DNA from: Anaerocolumna aminovalerica
GTDB lineage: Bacteria; Bacillota; Clostridia; Lachnospirales; Lachnospiraceae
Direction of reading: 5' to 3'
Length of the DNA stretch: 64,000 bases
NCBI RefSeq assembly: GCF_900115365.1
Contig: NZ_FOWD01000014.1
Coordinates: forward strand, 44,282-108,281
Position numbers and translations under genes: made by a program. The notes under the pieces are model-generated. The model was not told the DNA's origin. It did no database searches and saw only the letters and a list, made by a program, of their open reading frames with translations. Below, in pieces: positions 45,088 to 53,654 of the stretch. The number at the start of each line of letters is the position of its first letter. Within the stretch, counting starts at the first letter, position 1.

Positions 45088-46206
45088 TTACATACCCTGC
45101 ATTTGCCGGTTATAGATTTCTCTTTTCTTGTATTCATACATTTTTGCATCTGCAAGAGTTAAGGCTTTATCAAAACTCATATTATCATCAGGGCCGATCT
45201 CACATATCCCGTAGCTGAATTTTAAAGCGATTCCTTCAAGCCTTTCTTTTAAAAACTTTTCTTCAATTGATTTCATTTTATTTTCTGCCTGGGTTAAGTC
45301 AAATCCTTTTAGTAAAATTATAAATTCATCTCCGGCAAATCTAGCTACTATATCAGAAGCTTCAACTGAATTGCTTAATACTCCGGAAAAGTGCTTTAAC
45401 ACCATATCTCCTAAAAAATGTCCGTAGGTATCATTGAAACATTTGAAATTATCTACATCAATCATAATCAAAGATAAACTTTTTCTATTGTACTTCATCT
45501 TTGCAATTTCATTATCGTATTCTTTTTTTAAGGTTCTTCTGTTCATTACTCCAGTAAGTTCATCATAATTGGCAAGGTATTTTAATTTATTTTGTGCTAG
45601 GGCATTCTTGATTGCCAATTCTAATTCACACTTAATTTGATCCATTAAATCCAAATCTTTTTGAGTAAATATATAATTTGTTTTATTGGAATCCACATTG
45701 ATCAGTCCTATTAACTTATTATCTATGTATATTGGTGCGGATATTGTGCAGCTTATATCCAAAGCATTTATTCTTTCAAGTCTCTCAATAGTATCCTTAT
45801 TGGCGTGCATTCTATCGAATTCTTCCGGGTTATTTATGATAGCGGTTTCTTCAAACCTGTTTATTCTATATAAATATGTCTCTTCTCTCTTAAGAGAAAG
45901 ACTTTTTAATTCTTTTTGAAACCCTTTTACCACCTTAAAATAAAAATTATCTTCTTCATTGACTAAAAGTACACTGCCATGAGTTGCATTTGGGATTAAC
46001 TCAATGATAGTATCTAAAACAATAGAATAAATCTCATTCTCATCGTTTGTTTTTGATATTCTATCACTGGTCTCGTATAGCTTTTTTCTCATTTTTTCAT
46101 ATCTATTCAAAAGTTTTTTATGATTTAAAAGCAGTTTATATTCATATATAGAAATAACTGAAACAGCGAATAGTAAAAAAAAATTTATTGAATTGAAGAT
46201 ACGCAA
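45088..46206 (-). CDS. Membrane-anchored GAF-GGDEF protein (probable diguanylate cyclase)
   Basis: A 372-residue signalling protein with one N-terminal membrane helix (about residues 6-22), a short coiled linker, a GAF domain (about 45-205, with DKLIGLINVDSNK-like core) and a GGDEF domain (about 212-370). The GGDEF domain has YDELTGVMNRRTLKKEYDNE, MIDVDNFKCFNDTYGHFLGD and FAGDEFIILL. The active loop is AGDEF rather than GGDEF, which is usually still active. The RxxD inhibitory site five residues upstream is absent (EASD). TTG 46206 with GGGGTG upstream is the only start that keeps the membrane helix. It would make c-di-GMP from GTP in response to an unknown GAF ligand. Confidence 0.82.
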   Translation of the reverse strand: MRIFNSINFFLLFAVSVISIYEYKLLLNHKKLLNRYEKMRKKLYETSDRISKTNDENEIYSIVLDTIIELIPNATHGSVLLVNEEDNFYFKVVKGFQKELKSLSLKREETYLYRINRFEETAIINNPEEFDRMHANKDTIERLERINALDISCTISAPIYIDNKLIGLINVDSNKTNYIFTQKDLDLMDQIKCELELAIKNALAQNKLKYLANYDELTGVMNRRTLKKEYDNEIAKMKYNRKSLSLIMIDVDNFKCFNDTYGHFLGDMVLKHFSGVLSNSVEASDIVARFAGDEFIILLKGFDLTQAENKMKSIEEKFLKERLEGIALKFSYGICEIGPDDNMSFDKALTLADAKMYEYKKREIYNRQMQGM

Positions 46207-46288
46207 GATAACACCCCATTTACACTTTTCTCATTCCGTTTTTATTGTAACATTAGCACGTTAAATTGGTAATTAATAGATTGAGATC

Positions 46289-47224
46289 TTATTCTATTTC
46301 CCGTTCTCGAAATAAACTGGAAACTACTTCATGGTAATCACATAATCTCTCAGATTTTTTAATTCTTTTTGCATATTTTGCGTTATCTGGAAACAGCGTA
46401 ATCATATATACCCACAATTCTTTCATTTTGAACAAGACATTCCTATCTCCGTATAAAATCCTTTTATAGCCCTCATATATTTTATCATGAAAGTCTTTTA
46501 GCAATTTCTTATCCAAGCTTTTCTGTTCTGCTATCTCCATTAACAATCCCGGATTAGTAATGAGTCCTCTGCCTAACATTATCTTTTCTACGCCAGGGAA
46601 TTCTTCCTTAAAAGTATTATAAGCATCCATCGTAAAAATATCTCCATTATAGCAAACAGGATTTTTACTTAAATTCAATGCATCTTTAAAAACTCTCAGA
46701 TTAGGATGATTTTTATAATAATCTTTTTGAATTCTAGGGTGTATAATAAGCTCCTCTAAAGGATATTTATTAAATATTTCAATTAATTCATAAAATTCTT
46801 CCGGACAGTCTTTTCCTATCCTGGTCTTTATTGATATTTTTGTTATAGAAGCGGAGAAAATTTCGTCTAAAAATACATCCAGTTCTTCCTTTTTAGCAAG
46901 AAATCCAGAGCCTCTGTTCTTTGAAACAACAGTTCCGGAGGGACATCCAAGGTTTAAATTTATTTCTTTATATCCTAACTCCTTTATTTTCCTTGAAGCA
47001 AGAATGAAATCTTTTCCATGGTTGGTTAATAATTGTGGTATTAAAACAATATCTTGATTATTTTCAGGTAAAATATCATTTAAATCTCTATTTTTAAATT
47101 CACCTCTAGTACTTGGAACAATAAATGGGGAAAAGTATTTATTCACATTAGGAAAAAAGGCGTTATGAGTATTTCTATATATATATCCGGTGATACCTTC
47201 CAAAGGTGCAAAATAAAATTGCAT
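46289..47224 (-). CDS. dus: tRNA-dihydrouridine synthase
   Basis: Flavoenzyme (311 aa) reducing uridine to dihydrouridine in tRNA. The N-terminal APLEGITGYIYR (about residues 6-17) corresponds to the FMN-binding strand, NLNLGCPSGTVVSKNRGSGF (about 91-110) contains the catalytic Cys, IKTRIG (about 133) and IHPRIQKDYYKNHPN (about 158-172) bind FMN/substrate, and MLGRGLITNPGL (about 219) ends the barrel. Glu in place of the usual Met in APLEG is typical of one Dus subgroup. ATG 47224 follows AAGGAG. Confidence 0.9.
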   Translation of the reverse strand: MQFYFAPLEGITGYIYRNTHNAFFPNVNKYFSPFIVPSTRGEFKNRDLNDILPENNQDIVLIPQLLTNHGKDFILASRKIKELGYKEINLNLGCPSGTVVSKNRGSGFLAKKEELDVFLDEIFSASITKISIKTRIGKDCPEEFYELIEIFNKYPLEELIIHPRIQKDYYKNHPNLRVFKDALNLSKNPVCYNGDIFTMDAYNTFKEEFPGVEKIMLGRGLITNPGLLMEIAEQKSLDKKLLKDFHDKIYEGYKRILYGDRNVLFKMKELWVYMITLFPDNAKYAKRIKKSERLCDYHEVVSSLFREREIE

Positions 47225-47300
47225 GAAAAACGGCTCCTTACTTCTTCTCTTTTTAATTTCATTTAATACTGCTATAATATTATATTCACATATAATTAAC

Positions 47301-47654
47301 TTACCTTAATACATCCCATTCTGCTTCCTTAAAACCTACCAGAATTATATCATCCCTTATTATAATAGGTCTTTTAACAAGCATTCCATCAGATGCCAAA
47401 AGTTTAATCTGTTCCTCTTCAGACATTGAGGCCAGCTTATCTTTTAGATTCAATTCTTTATATAAGTTACCGCTTGTATTAAAGAATTTTTTTATAGGTA
47501 ATCCGCTTTTAGAGATCCATTCTTTTAATTCGCTTTCCTTGGGATTATTTTCTTTTATGGGTCTTTCTTCAAATGAAATATTATTATTCAGCAGCCACTT
47601 TTTTGCTTTAATACAAGTACTGCATTTTGAATACCATATAAATTGTGCATTCAT
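47301..47654 (-). CDS. ArsC/Spx-family thioredoxin-fold protein
   Basis: A 117-residue ArsC-family protein (arsenate reductase-like, Spx/YffB group). The CxxC motif is KCSTCIKAKKWL (about residues 10-21), with RPIKENNPKESEL (about 36-48) and a C-terminal VKRPIIIRDDIILVGF (about 93-108) containing the cis-Pro. The CSTC pair resembles YffB-like members more than Spx regulators. ATG 47654 has AGGAGGT upstream. It lies 76 bases downstream of nothing obviously functional in arsenic resistance; a redox role is the safer call. Confidence 0.82.
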   Translation of the reverse strand: MNAQFIWYSKCSTCIKAKKWLLNNNISFEERPIKENNPKESELKEWISKSGLPIKKFFNTSGNLYKELNLKDKLASMSEEEQIKLLASDGMLVKRPIIIRDDIILVGFKEAEWDVLR

Positions 47655-47681
47655 AATTTTACCTCCTGTACTTCTATTCTC

Positions 47682-47746
47682 TTATATATCCAGTCATTCT
47701 TATATCCAGTTATTCTTATGTCCAGTTATTCTATATCCTGTTAACC
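47682..47746. repeat. Short tandem repeat array
   Basis: Four imperfect copies of TTATATCCAGTTATTC (about 16 bases each), degenerating at the last (TATATCCTGTTAAC). They lie between the ArsC-like gene start and the M20 hydrolase stop. They could be a promoter-proximal binding array or a slippage-prone spacer. Confidence 0.6.
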
Positions 47747-47836
47747 TAAGAGTTTGTCCTGTGAAACTTAAATTTTTTTTTTAGGATTCAGCTTTGCTGA
47801 ATTTAGCTCTGATAATACCTATATCTTCCGTAATAT

Positions 47837-49057
47837 TTATATTCTATCAATATCTAAAATAGTTTGTAATAGTACATTAGTTCCTTTAAAACAATTATGC
47901 AAAGGTGTAAATTCTTTTTCACAATGACTGTGTCCATTCTGGCTTGGAACAAATATCATTGTAGTTGGTATCATATCGGCAATATACTGGGCATCGTGTC
48001 CTGGTCCACTATACATTCTCATGGAGGAGTATCCGTATTCATTTGCATTCTTTTCAACAAAATCTATAAATTCTTTGCAAAATGCAACTGTTTTACGGGA
48101 CCATAATTCTTTGTAACTTACGCTGCATCTGTCAACTTCCTCAGGTACTCTTTTGATAATTTCTATTGCCTGATTTATTACTGTGGGATCTTGGTGTCTC
48201 ACATCTAAAGTAAATTTAACAAGATCGGGAATAACGGTATGAATATTAGGAGAAACATTCATCCTACCTGTTGTATATACCAGCTTGCTATCCAATTTAT
48301 CCAGTTCATCATGTAAATACCGGATTATATTACAAGCTGCAAACAATGCATCTTTCCTGTATTTCATAGGAGTTGTCCCTGCATGGTCTGCCTGTCCGGT
48401 AATGGTAAATTCATAATTGACCATTCCTACAACACCTTCTACAATACCAATATCCTTTTTTTCTGCCTCTAATACCGGGCCTTGCTCCACATGTAATTCA
48501 ACTAATGCCATATAATCCTTAGCATTCAAACGGTTTGTAATTTCACCCATATATCCGCTGTCTTCCAGAGCTTCTTTAAAGGTTATTCCTTCCCTATCTT
48601 TTGATTCCAGCATAAGTTCTTTATCAAATTTGCCGGCTATAACACCGGATGACATCATGGCAGGGTCAAATCTTGCGCCTTCCTCATTGGTCCAAACAAC
48701 TACCGTAATTGGATGACGGTGAGGAATTTTCTCTGTTACAATTGTTTCTGCTGCTTCCAGTGCAGTTAATACTCCTAATATACCATCATAATTTCCCCCC
48801 TGTACAACCGAATCCATATGGGAACCCATTATAATTGCCGGAATATCTTCCTCACCTTTTAAAGTGGCATAAATATTAGCCATATCATCCCTTTTAATTT
48901 CCATTCCCAGTGCTTTACATCTTTTACAGAACTCATCTCTTGCCGCCAGTGCAGCCGGTGATAAGGATAATCTGGTAATTCCTCCATTACCCAAAGCTCC
49001 AAATGTTGCAAAAGTATCTATTTTATCTTTTAATCTAAGTTCATTACAAGTTATCAT
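47837..49057 (-). CDS. M20-family amidohydrolase (N-carbamoyl-L-amino acid hydrolase / allantoate amidohydrolase type)
   Basis: Zinc hydrolase (406 aa) of the hydantoinase/carbamoylase group. Metal-ligand motifs: IIMGSHMDSVVQGGNYDG (His and Asp, about residues 76-93), VVWTNEEGARFDPAMMSS (Glu-Glu, about 124-141), LVELHVEQGPVLE (His, about 186-198) and YSGPGHDAQYI (His, about 355-365). Residues 215-330 form the dimerisation lid (GQADHAGTTPM). ATG 49057 follows AGGAGG. The exact substrate (N-carbamoyl amino acid, allantoate or ureidoglycolate) is not determined; nothing nearby settles it. Confidence 0.88.
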   Translation of the reverse strand: MITCNELRLKDKIDTFATFGALGNGGITRLSLSPAALAARDEFCKRCKALGMEIKRDDMANIYATLKGEEDIPAIIMGSHMDSVVQGGNYDGILGVLTALEAAETIVTEKIPHRHPITVVVWTNEEGARFDPAMMSSGVIAGKFDKELMLESKDREGITFKEALEDSGYMGEITNRLNAKDYMALVELHVEQGPVLEAEKKDIGIVEGVVGMVNYEFTITGQADHAGTTPMKYRKDALFAACNIIRYLHDELDKLDSKLVYTTGRMNVSPNIHTVIPDLVKFTLDVRHQDPTVINQAIEIIKRVPEEVDRCSVSYKELWSRKTVAFCKEFIDFVEKNANEYGYSSMRMYSGPGHDAQYIADMIPTTMIFVPSQNGHSHCEKEFTPLHNCFKGTNVLLQTILDIDRI

Positions 49058-49076
49058 ATTTCATCCTCCTGCCCTA

Positions 49077-49691
49077 TCAACATAAATCATATTGATCAAT
49101 CAATTTAACAATTGATTCTACCATACGTGCTGTCATTCCCCATATAACATGCTTCTCATACCGGTAAAATAAAATGTCATAGTTCCCTTGTGCCCATGGA
49201 TATTTTTCACCTTTAGGAATCCACTCATAGGGAAAATCATCCGACAATTTGTTGATTAGTCTGCTTTCAAAATGAGCCGGTTGCTGATTACGAAAGAAGT
49301 TCAGGGGTATCTTAATGATTTCCTCCACTTCATCTGTACTAAAGGTATTATTATACTCTTTAATCACACCTAAAAAGGGATAAACAATTAGGTTAAAAGG
49401 AGACACAAAAATATCTCCCGGACCTATAATCTCAATCTGCTGCTTTTGAATCAGCAATTCTTCCATAGTTTCACGTACAGCACACTCCTGTAATGATTCA
49501 TCCGGTTCCAGCTTTCCACCGGGAAAGCAGATTTCACCGGGTTGATGGCGCAATTTATCCGATCTCTTCTCGAACAGCATGAAAATACCCTCCGGCGTCT
49601 CTATAAGTGGTGCCAGTACAGCATATTTTCTGAACTGCTCTTCACTAATGAATTCCGGTTGCCGAATAGAAAATATATTTTTATTTTTCAT
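49077..49691 (-). CDS. Nudix hydrolase (CoA pyrophosphatase-like)
   Basis: A 204-residue Nudix protein. The Nudix box is GGKLEPDESLQECAVRETME plus EL (about residues 63-85), matching GX5EX7REUXEE. The preceding FEKRSDKLRHQPGEICFPGG resembles the signature of the YeaB/NudL CoA-pyrophosphatase group (KxSxxLxxHxGExxFPGG). The frame is open to 49811, but that part runs through a palindromic repeat; ATG 49691 is chosen although its GGAG lies 13 bases away. It lies 19 bases downstream of the Lrp-type region on the same strand and next to the M20 gene. Confidence 0.8.
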   Translation of the reverse strand: MKNKNIFSIRQPEFISEEQFRKYAVLAPLIETPEGIFMLFEKRSDKLRHQPGEICFPGGKLEPDESLQECAVRETMEELLIQKQQIEIIGPGDIFVSPFNLIVYPFLGVIKEYNNTFSTDEVEEIIKIPLNFFRNQQPAHFESRLINKLSDDFPYEWIPKGEKYPWAQGNYDILFYRYEKHVIWGMTARMVESIVKLIDQYDLC

Positions 49692-49779
49692 TCTTATAGC
49701 TATGCTCCTTTTAAAATCTGAAGACTTTGTCCGTAGATCAAATCTCCGGTTAAAAGAATTCCAACCTTCCAAACATGTT

Positions 49780-49895
49780 GTACCTTGCCACATCTTAAAG
49801 AAGTTCAACATGAGAATTCCAATAAATTCTCATGTTGTAGCTCTTCAGATTGGAAGACATGGTCTTCCATTTGTAAAGATTCTTTTCTTACACAC
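49780..49895. repeat. Two-palindrome intergenic repeat, copy 2
   Basis: The long palindrome AACATGAGAATT-N5-AAATTCTCATGTT (about 49806-49835) is followed by GGAAGAC-ATG-GTCTTCC (49852-49868) and the tail TTCCATTTGTAAAGATTCTT. The order and tail match the unit at 4603-4735, while the palindrome arms differ. It sits between two minus-strand genes. Confidence 0.5.
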
Positions 49896-49914
49896 TTTCT
49901 TCTAATTGTATTCT

Positions 49915-50373
49915 CTATAATCGTAATCCTTTAATATCCTTAATTCTGGAAATAATAATATTACAATCCAGAGATAGAATCCCCGGCAATTTATACATTA
50001 CATTATTAAGAAATGCTTCCATTCCTTCACTATCCTCAAGTACTGCATGAACATGGAGCTTATTTTTACCGGATACCTGATAAATTTGTGTTACAACATC
50101 GTTGGAATCCAGGATATCAACAACCTTTTGATAACTGCCGGGCTCTATTTCAATCTCATAATAAGAGGATACAGCACTACTAATTTTTTGTGGATTGATA
50201 ATGGTCGTATATTCTTCAATGATACCCTTATTCTCTAATGAGCAGATCCGTGATTTAACAGCAACCCGGGAAAGTCCCACTGCTTCACCAATATCTACAT
50301 AACTCATTCGGGCATTTTTTGTTAGTAACGTAATAATCGTTCTATCAATTTCATCCAATCCTTTTAGGTACAT
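49915..50373 (-). CDS. Lrp/AsnC-family transcriptional regulator
   Basis: A 152-residue Lrp-type regulator: helix-turn-helix LDEIDRTIITLLTKNARMSY and VDIGEAVGLSRVAVKSRICS (about residues 6-45), KGIIEEYTTIINPQK, then an AsnC/RAM ligand-binding domain (about 75-145, VVTQIYQVSGKNKLHVHAV). Start after GGGGG. Targets could include the neighbouring Nudix/M20 genes or the divergently placed MATE gene; this is inferred only from position. Confidence 0.88.
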   Translation of the reverse strand: MYLKGLDEIDRTIITLLTKNARMSYVDIGEAVGLSRVAVKSRICSLENKGIIEEYTTIINPQKISSAVSSYYEIEIEPGSYQKVVDILDSNDVVTQIYQVSGKNKLHVHAVLEDSEGMEAFLNNVMYKLPGILSLDCNIIISRIKDIKGLRL

Positions 50374-50461
50374 AAATAATCCCCCATAAATATATTATTT
50401 TGTTTATCATATCACCTATAATATAAAAAGACAAGAATACTGATATTTTGTCCGGTTTTTA

Positions 50462-50490
50462 TTGACAAAAATATAGTGCAATGGTACTCT
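50462..50490 (+). promoter_or_regulatory. Putative promoter of first MATE gene
   Basis: TTGACA (50462-50467), a 17-base spacer ending AATGG, and TACTCT (50485-50490). The same arrangement (TTGACA, 17, ending AATGG, TACCCT) precedes the second MATE gene at 53507-53535. The weak -10 is supported by an extended TGG. Confidence 0.55.
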
Positions 50491-50576
50491 GAATAATGTT
50501 GTATATTTAAAATTATGTTATATTATGGATTTAATTTAAATACAAACATTATACATTCAGAGGACTTAAGACAACT

Positions 50577-51986
50577 ATGAAAAAAGTTAATGATCTAAGA
50601 CATGATTCTATCCGTTCTTTAGTAATAAGACTTGCAATTCCATCTATGATTGCACAACTGGTAAATGTTCTTTATAGTATTATTGACCGCATGTACATAG
50701 GAAATATTCCAGATGTAGGTGATGTGGCTTTAGCTGGTGCAGGCGTATGCGGTCCCATTGTTACCCTCCTTTCTTCCTTTGGTACTTTAGTTGGCCTGGG
50801 CGGCTCCATCTTAATGGCTATGCGCTTAGGAGAAAAGAAAAAGAAGGAAGCAGAACAAATACTATCCAACAGCTTCTTAATGCTTATCCTTTTTTCTCTT
50901 ACATTAACAGTTCTTTTTTTGATAATAAAAGATAATCTTTTAATACAGTTTGGCGCCAGTGAGGTTACATTTACCTATGCCAACACCTATATGACCATTT
51001 ATACGCTGGGTACATTTTTTGCCTTGCTAAGTATTGGACTGAACTACTTTATTACCTGCCAGGGTTTTTCTCTTATTAGCATGTCAACTGTACTGATTGG
51101 AGCAGTCACCAATATTATATTGGACTTTGTATTTATCTTTGTATTTCATACAGGTATTGCAGGTGCTGCCTGGGCAACTGTTATAGCTCAGATGCTTTCC
51201 TGTGCTTTTGCTGTTTCCTTCCTGTTTGGTAAACGGGTACCTATTCGCATTACCTTTGGGAATTACTCCCTCTCTATCATGAAGAAAATATTATTCATCG
51301 GTTTATGTCCTTTCATTATTCTTGCAACGGATAGTCTTATTATAATAATTTTAAATGCAGTACTGCAAAAATATGGCGGGCCTGCTCAGGGTGATCTGCT
51401 TATTTCCTGTGCTACAATTGTTCAAAGCTACATGATGTTAATTACAAGCCCACTGATTGGTATAACCGGCGGAACACAAACTATAATCAGTTATAACTAC
51501 GGTGGGGCAAATTCTGAAAGAGTAAAACAGGCGGAACGTCTTATTTTGCTTTTATGCCTTGTATTTACAAGCTGTATGTTCCTTGTGTCACGTATATTCC
51601 CAATATATTTTGTTACGATTTTTACAAGGGAGCAGGCTCTTATAAATCTATCTATCTGGGGAATTAAAACTTTTACCCTTGGGATCATTCCATTAAGTTT
51701 ACAGTATGTATTTGTAGATGGTTTAACTGCCCTTGGACGTACAAAAACAGCTTTGGCTCTATCTATATTCAGAAAGTCTTCTTATGTTGGGTTTACCATT
51801 TTACTTCCTACATTATTTGCAGCAAAGCATGCATTCTATGCAGAACCTATGTCAGATATTCTTAGTGCCTGCATTACAAGCACAGTATTTTTACTTGTCT
51901 TTTCAAAGCATTTAAAGGCCAGAGAATTAACTGTAAAGGAAACAGTTAAAAATGACAAAAAAGCCATCCTGAAACCTTCCATCTAA
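50577..51986 (+). CDS. MATE-family efflux transporter
   Basis: A 469-residue cation-coupled multidrug exporter with about 12 transmembrane helices in two MatE repeats (about 15-230 and 240-450). Typical motifs are LAIPSMIAQLVNVLYSIIDR (about residues 18-37), GLGGSILMAMRLGEKKKKEA (about 76-95) and ITGGTQTIISYNYGG (about 297-311). The start ATG 50577 has AGAGGA at 12 bases, somewhat long. It is divergent from the Lrp-type regulator. Transported compounds are unknown. Confidence 0.9.
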   Translation: MKKVNDLRHDSIRSLVIRLAIPSMIAQLVNVLYSIIDRMYIGNIPDVGDVALAGAGVCGPIVTLLSSFGTLVGLGGSILMAMRLGEKKKKEAEQILSNSFLMLILFSLTLTVLFLIIKDNLLIQFGASEVTFTYANTYMTIYTLGTFFALLSIGLNYFITCQGFSLISMSTVLIGAVTNIILDFVFIFVFHTGIAGAAWATVIAQMLSCAFAVSFLFGKRVPIRITFGNYSLSIMKKILFIGLCPFIILATDSLIIIILNAVLQKYGGPAQGDLLISCATIVQSYMMLITSPLIGITGGTQTIISYNYGGANSERVKQAERLILLLCLVFTSCMFLVSRIFPIYFVTIFTREQALINLSIWGIKTFTLGIIPLSLQYVFVDGLTALGRTKTALALSIFRKSSYVGFTILLPTLFAAKHAFYAEPMSDILSACITSTVFLLVFSKHLKARELTVKETVKNDKKAILKPSI

Positions 51987-52005
51987 TAAAAACTTTAATA
52001 TATTT

Positions 52006-52033
52006 AGCCTGTTACTTTTACAGGCTTTTATTT
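52006..52033 (+). terminator. Terminator of the first MATE gene
   Basis: AGCCTGT (52006-52012) pairs with ACAGGCT (52020-52026), then TTTTATTTTTTT. It lies 20 bases past the MATE stop. Confidence 0.85.
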
Positions 52034-52041
52034 TTTTCTGT

Positions 52042-52284
52042 TTATATCTCATATTTCTTATAATATCTTATTGTACTTCCAGTACATTCTTCATACCTTT
52101 GCTGAAGTTCCAGCAGATCCACATAATAGTTACTGAGAATTTTACTGATACAGCAAACACTGGGCGAAGTATACTTTGACCTATACTTTATCATCCAGTG
52201 CAGTATCTTCCGCAAGACTCGAAAAGTCCTCCATTTGTGTTCCATTTGTGCAATTATCTTTCGCTCATTCAATTTGTTATCCAT
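52042..52284 (-). CDS. Small hypothetical protein
   Basis: An 80-residue basic, Tyr-rich open frame not assigned to any family. The segment CCISKILSNYYVDLLELQQR is helix-like. An AAAGGA immediately abuts the ATG, giving poor spacing. It lies opposite to and between two plus-strand genes; the region would otherwise be empty for over 600 bases. It may be real or fortuitous. Confidence 0.3.
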   Translation of the reverse strand: MDNKLNERKIIAQMEHKWRTFRVLRKILHWMIKYRSKYTSPSVCCISKILSNYYVDLLELQQRYEECTGSTIRYYKKYEI

Positions 52285-52658
52285 TCCTTTCGCTTTACTT
52301 AGGGCACAATAAATAAAATACTTAGAGCCATCAGCATTTTATTACTAAGTTCCCCCGATGATCATTTATATCACAGAGAGGTAAGCAGGCTGCTTACTTA
52401 CAATATTCCGGAAATAATTTAGATTAACTTTTGTATATTACTTCTTCACATTCCGCATATTATATTTAAATCGGCAATTGACGGATAATTATTATGATTT
52501 TTTCCTTTTTTGCAGATTTAATTTAAAGTTCAGCCTTTTAACATTCCCTTTACCTGTTTGCTATTATATAATAGCATATTTCCACCATAAATGCTATCAC
52601 TAATATCCACAGGCAGGCATTTTTTATCTATACTTGACTTTGAATAGGTGGTGAATTG
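52285..52658. other. AT-rich intergenic region before the XRE regulator
   Basis: No gene, repeat or RNA feature was recognised. It presumably holds the promoter for the XRE gene. A tract near 52610-52650 leads into the ribosome site. Confidence 0.4.
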
Positions 52659-53084
52659 ATGAAAAATGAACTTTTAGCCAAAAGATTAAGAGAATTGAGA
52701 AAAGCCAATAATTATACTCAAGAATATGTTGCTTCTTATCTGAATATCGGACGTCAGGCATATTCTCATTATGAGACGGGCAGAAATACACCCAGTTCAG
52801 ATACCCTTTATAATATTGGGGTCCTTTATGGCATACCATACCAAAGTTTATTAGAATTAATAATGACAAGCGACCACCCTTTTTCCTATCAGACCTCACC
52901 TGACCATGCTGTAGTAAATGAGGTGTCTGACTTTTTAGAATATATTAACGCCCCGGAAAATGAAAAGAAATTTAAGCTGCTTAGCGTAAAAGAAAAAGAA
53001 CTGCTATATTATTTTGAAAAATTAACAGTAAAGGATCAAGGCGATATTCTTGATTTTATTAAAATAAAAGTAAAAAAGAAATGA
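52659..53084 (+). CDS. XRE-family HTH transcriptional regulator
   Basis: A 141-residue regulator with an N-terminal Cro/C1-type helix-turn-helix, RLRELRKANNYTQEYVASYL (about residues 9-28), NIGRQAYSHYETGRNTPSSD and LYNIGVLYGIPYQSLLELI (about 50-68). The C-terminal part is helical and charged, without recognised domain. ATG 52659 follows GGTGGTGAATTG. It lies between two MATE genes and could regulate one or both, but no shared operator was proven. Confidence 0.87.
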   Translation: MKNELLAKRLRELRKANNYTQEYVASYLNIGRQAYSHYETGRNTPSSDTLYNIGVLYGIPYQSLLELIMTSDHPFSYQTSPDHAVVNEVSDFLEYINAPENEKKFKLLSVKEKELLYYFEKLTVKDQGDILDFIKIKVKKK

Positions 53085-53111
53085 TGTATTCTGATTTCTT
53101 TAACTATTCTA

Positions 53112-53155
53112 TATAGCCGAGTGTAATAATTCTGATTACACTCGGCTATATACGT
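53112..53155 (+). terminator. Strong terminator after the XRE regulator
   Basis: TATAGCCGAGTGTAAT (53112-53127) is perfectly complementary to ATTACACTCGGCTATA (53135-53150), with a seven-base loop and a T-rich tail. Confidence 0.9.
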
Positions 53156-53506
53156 TATTTTTAGTAATCAGCCTTAATATATTCTATAATTTGTACCACT
53201 ACAATTTTAATCTCTAAAGTTACTTTATCTGTTGATATTGTATTATGAGGGCCAGTAAAGCTTAATAACAGCAACAATAGCTATTACTGATGTTAGTTCA
53301 TTAGTAATTGATCTAGTATCAATATCATAAATATCTTCATGTGCATTTATCCATGCCTTTTTTGAACTTCTTAAGCAATATAAGGATTTCGGATTGTATC
53401 TCTGTATCAATATATGTATTTTTACTTTCTTCTTTTCCTTGATAATCTCAGATTTGTTTATATATAACATAAAGTAATTTAACTATATCTTTTTGTTATG
53501 TTTATA
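53156..53506. other. Intergenic stretch, no convincing gene
   Basis: AT-rich DNA. A 75-codon minus-strand frame (53243-53470) is open but lacks a ribosome site and recognised features, so it is not called. Nothing else stands out. Confidence 0.4.
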
Positions 53507-53535
53507 TTGACAAAATGCAAGTATAATGGTACCCT
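53507..53535 (+). promoter_or_regulatory. Putative promoter of second MATE gene
   Basis: TTGACA (53507-53512), a 17-base spacer ending AATGG, TACCCT (53530-53535). It closely resembles the promoter at 50462-50490. It implies a leader of about 255 bases before the MATE start. Confidence 0.5.
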
Positions 53536-53654
53536 AGATGGAGTTACATTAGTAAAGTTTAATATTACATTATGAAACTTATGATAAATTACTTAATATT
53601 AGTTAATTCTTGAATTTAGAAGTCAAAAATCATAAGTTTTTACAAGAAAGAAAT

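Noticed and set aside
47783..47799. Small palindrome ATTCAGC-TTT-GCTGAAT containing CAGCTTTGC
   Set aside because: It shares only a few bases with the CGCTTTGC-family ends and lacks the second end; chance match.
53243..53470. 75-codon minus-strand frame between XRE regulator and second MATE gene
   Set aside because: No ribosome site, no recognised motif, AT-driven composition; not called a gene.
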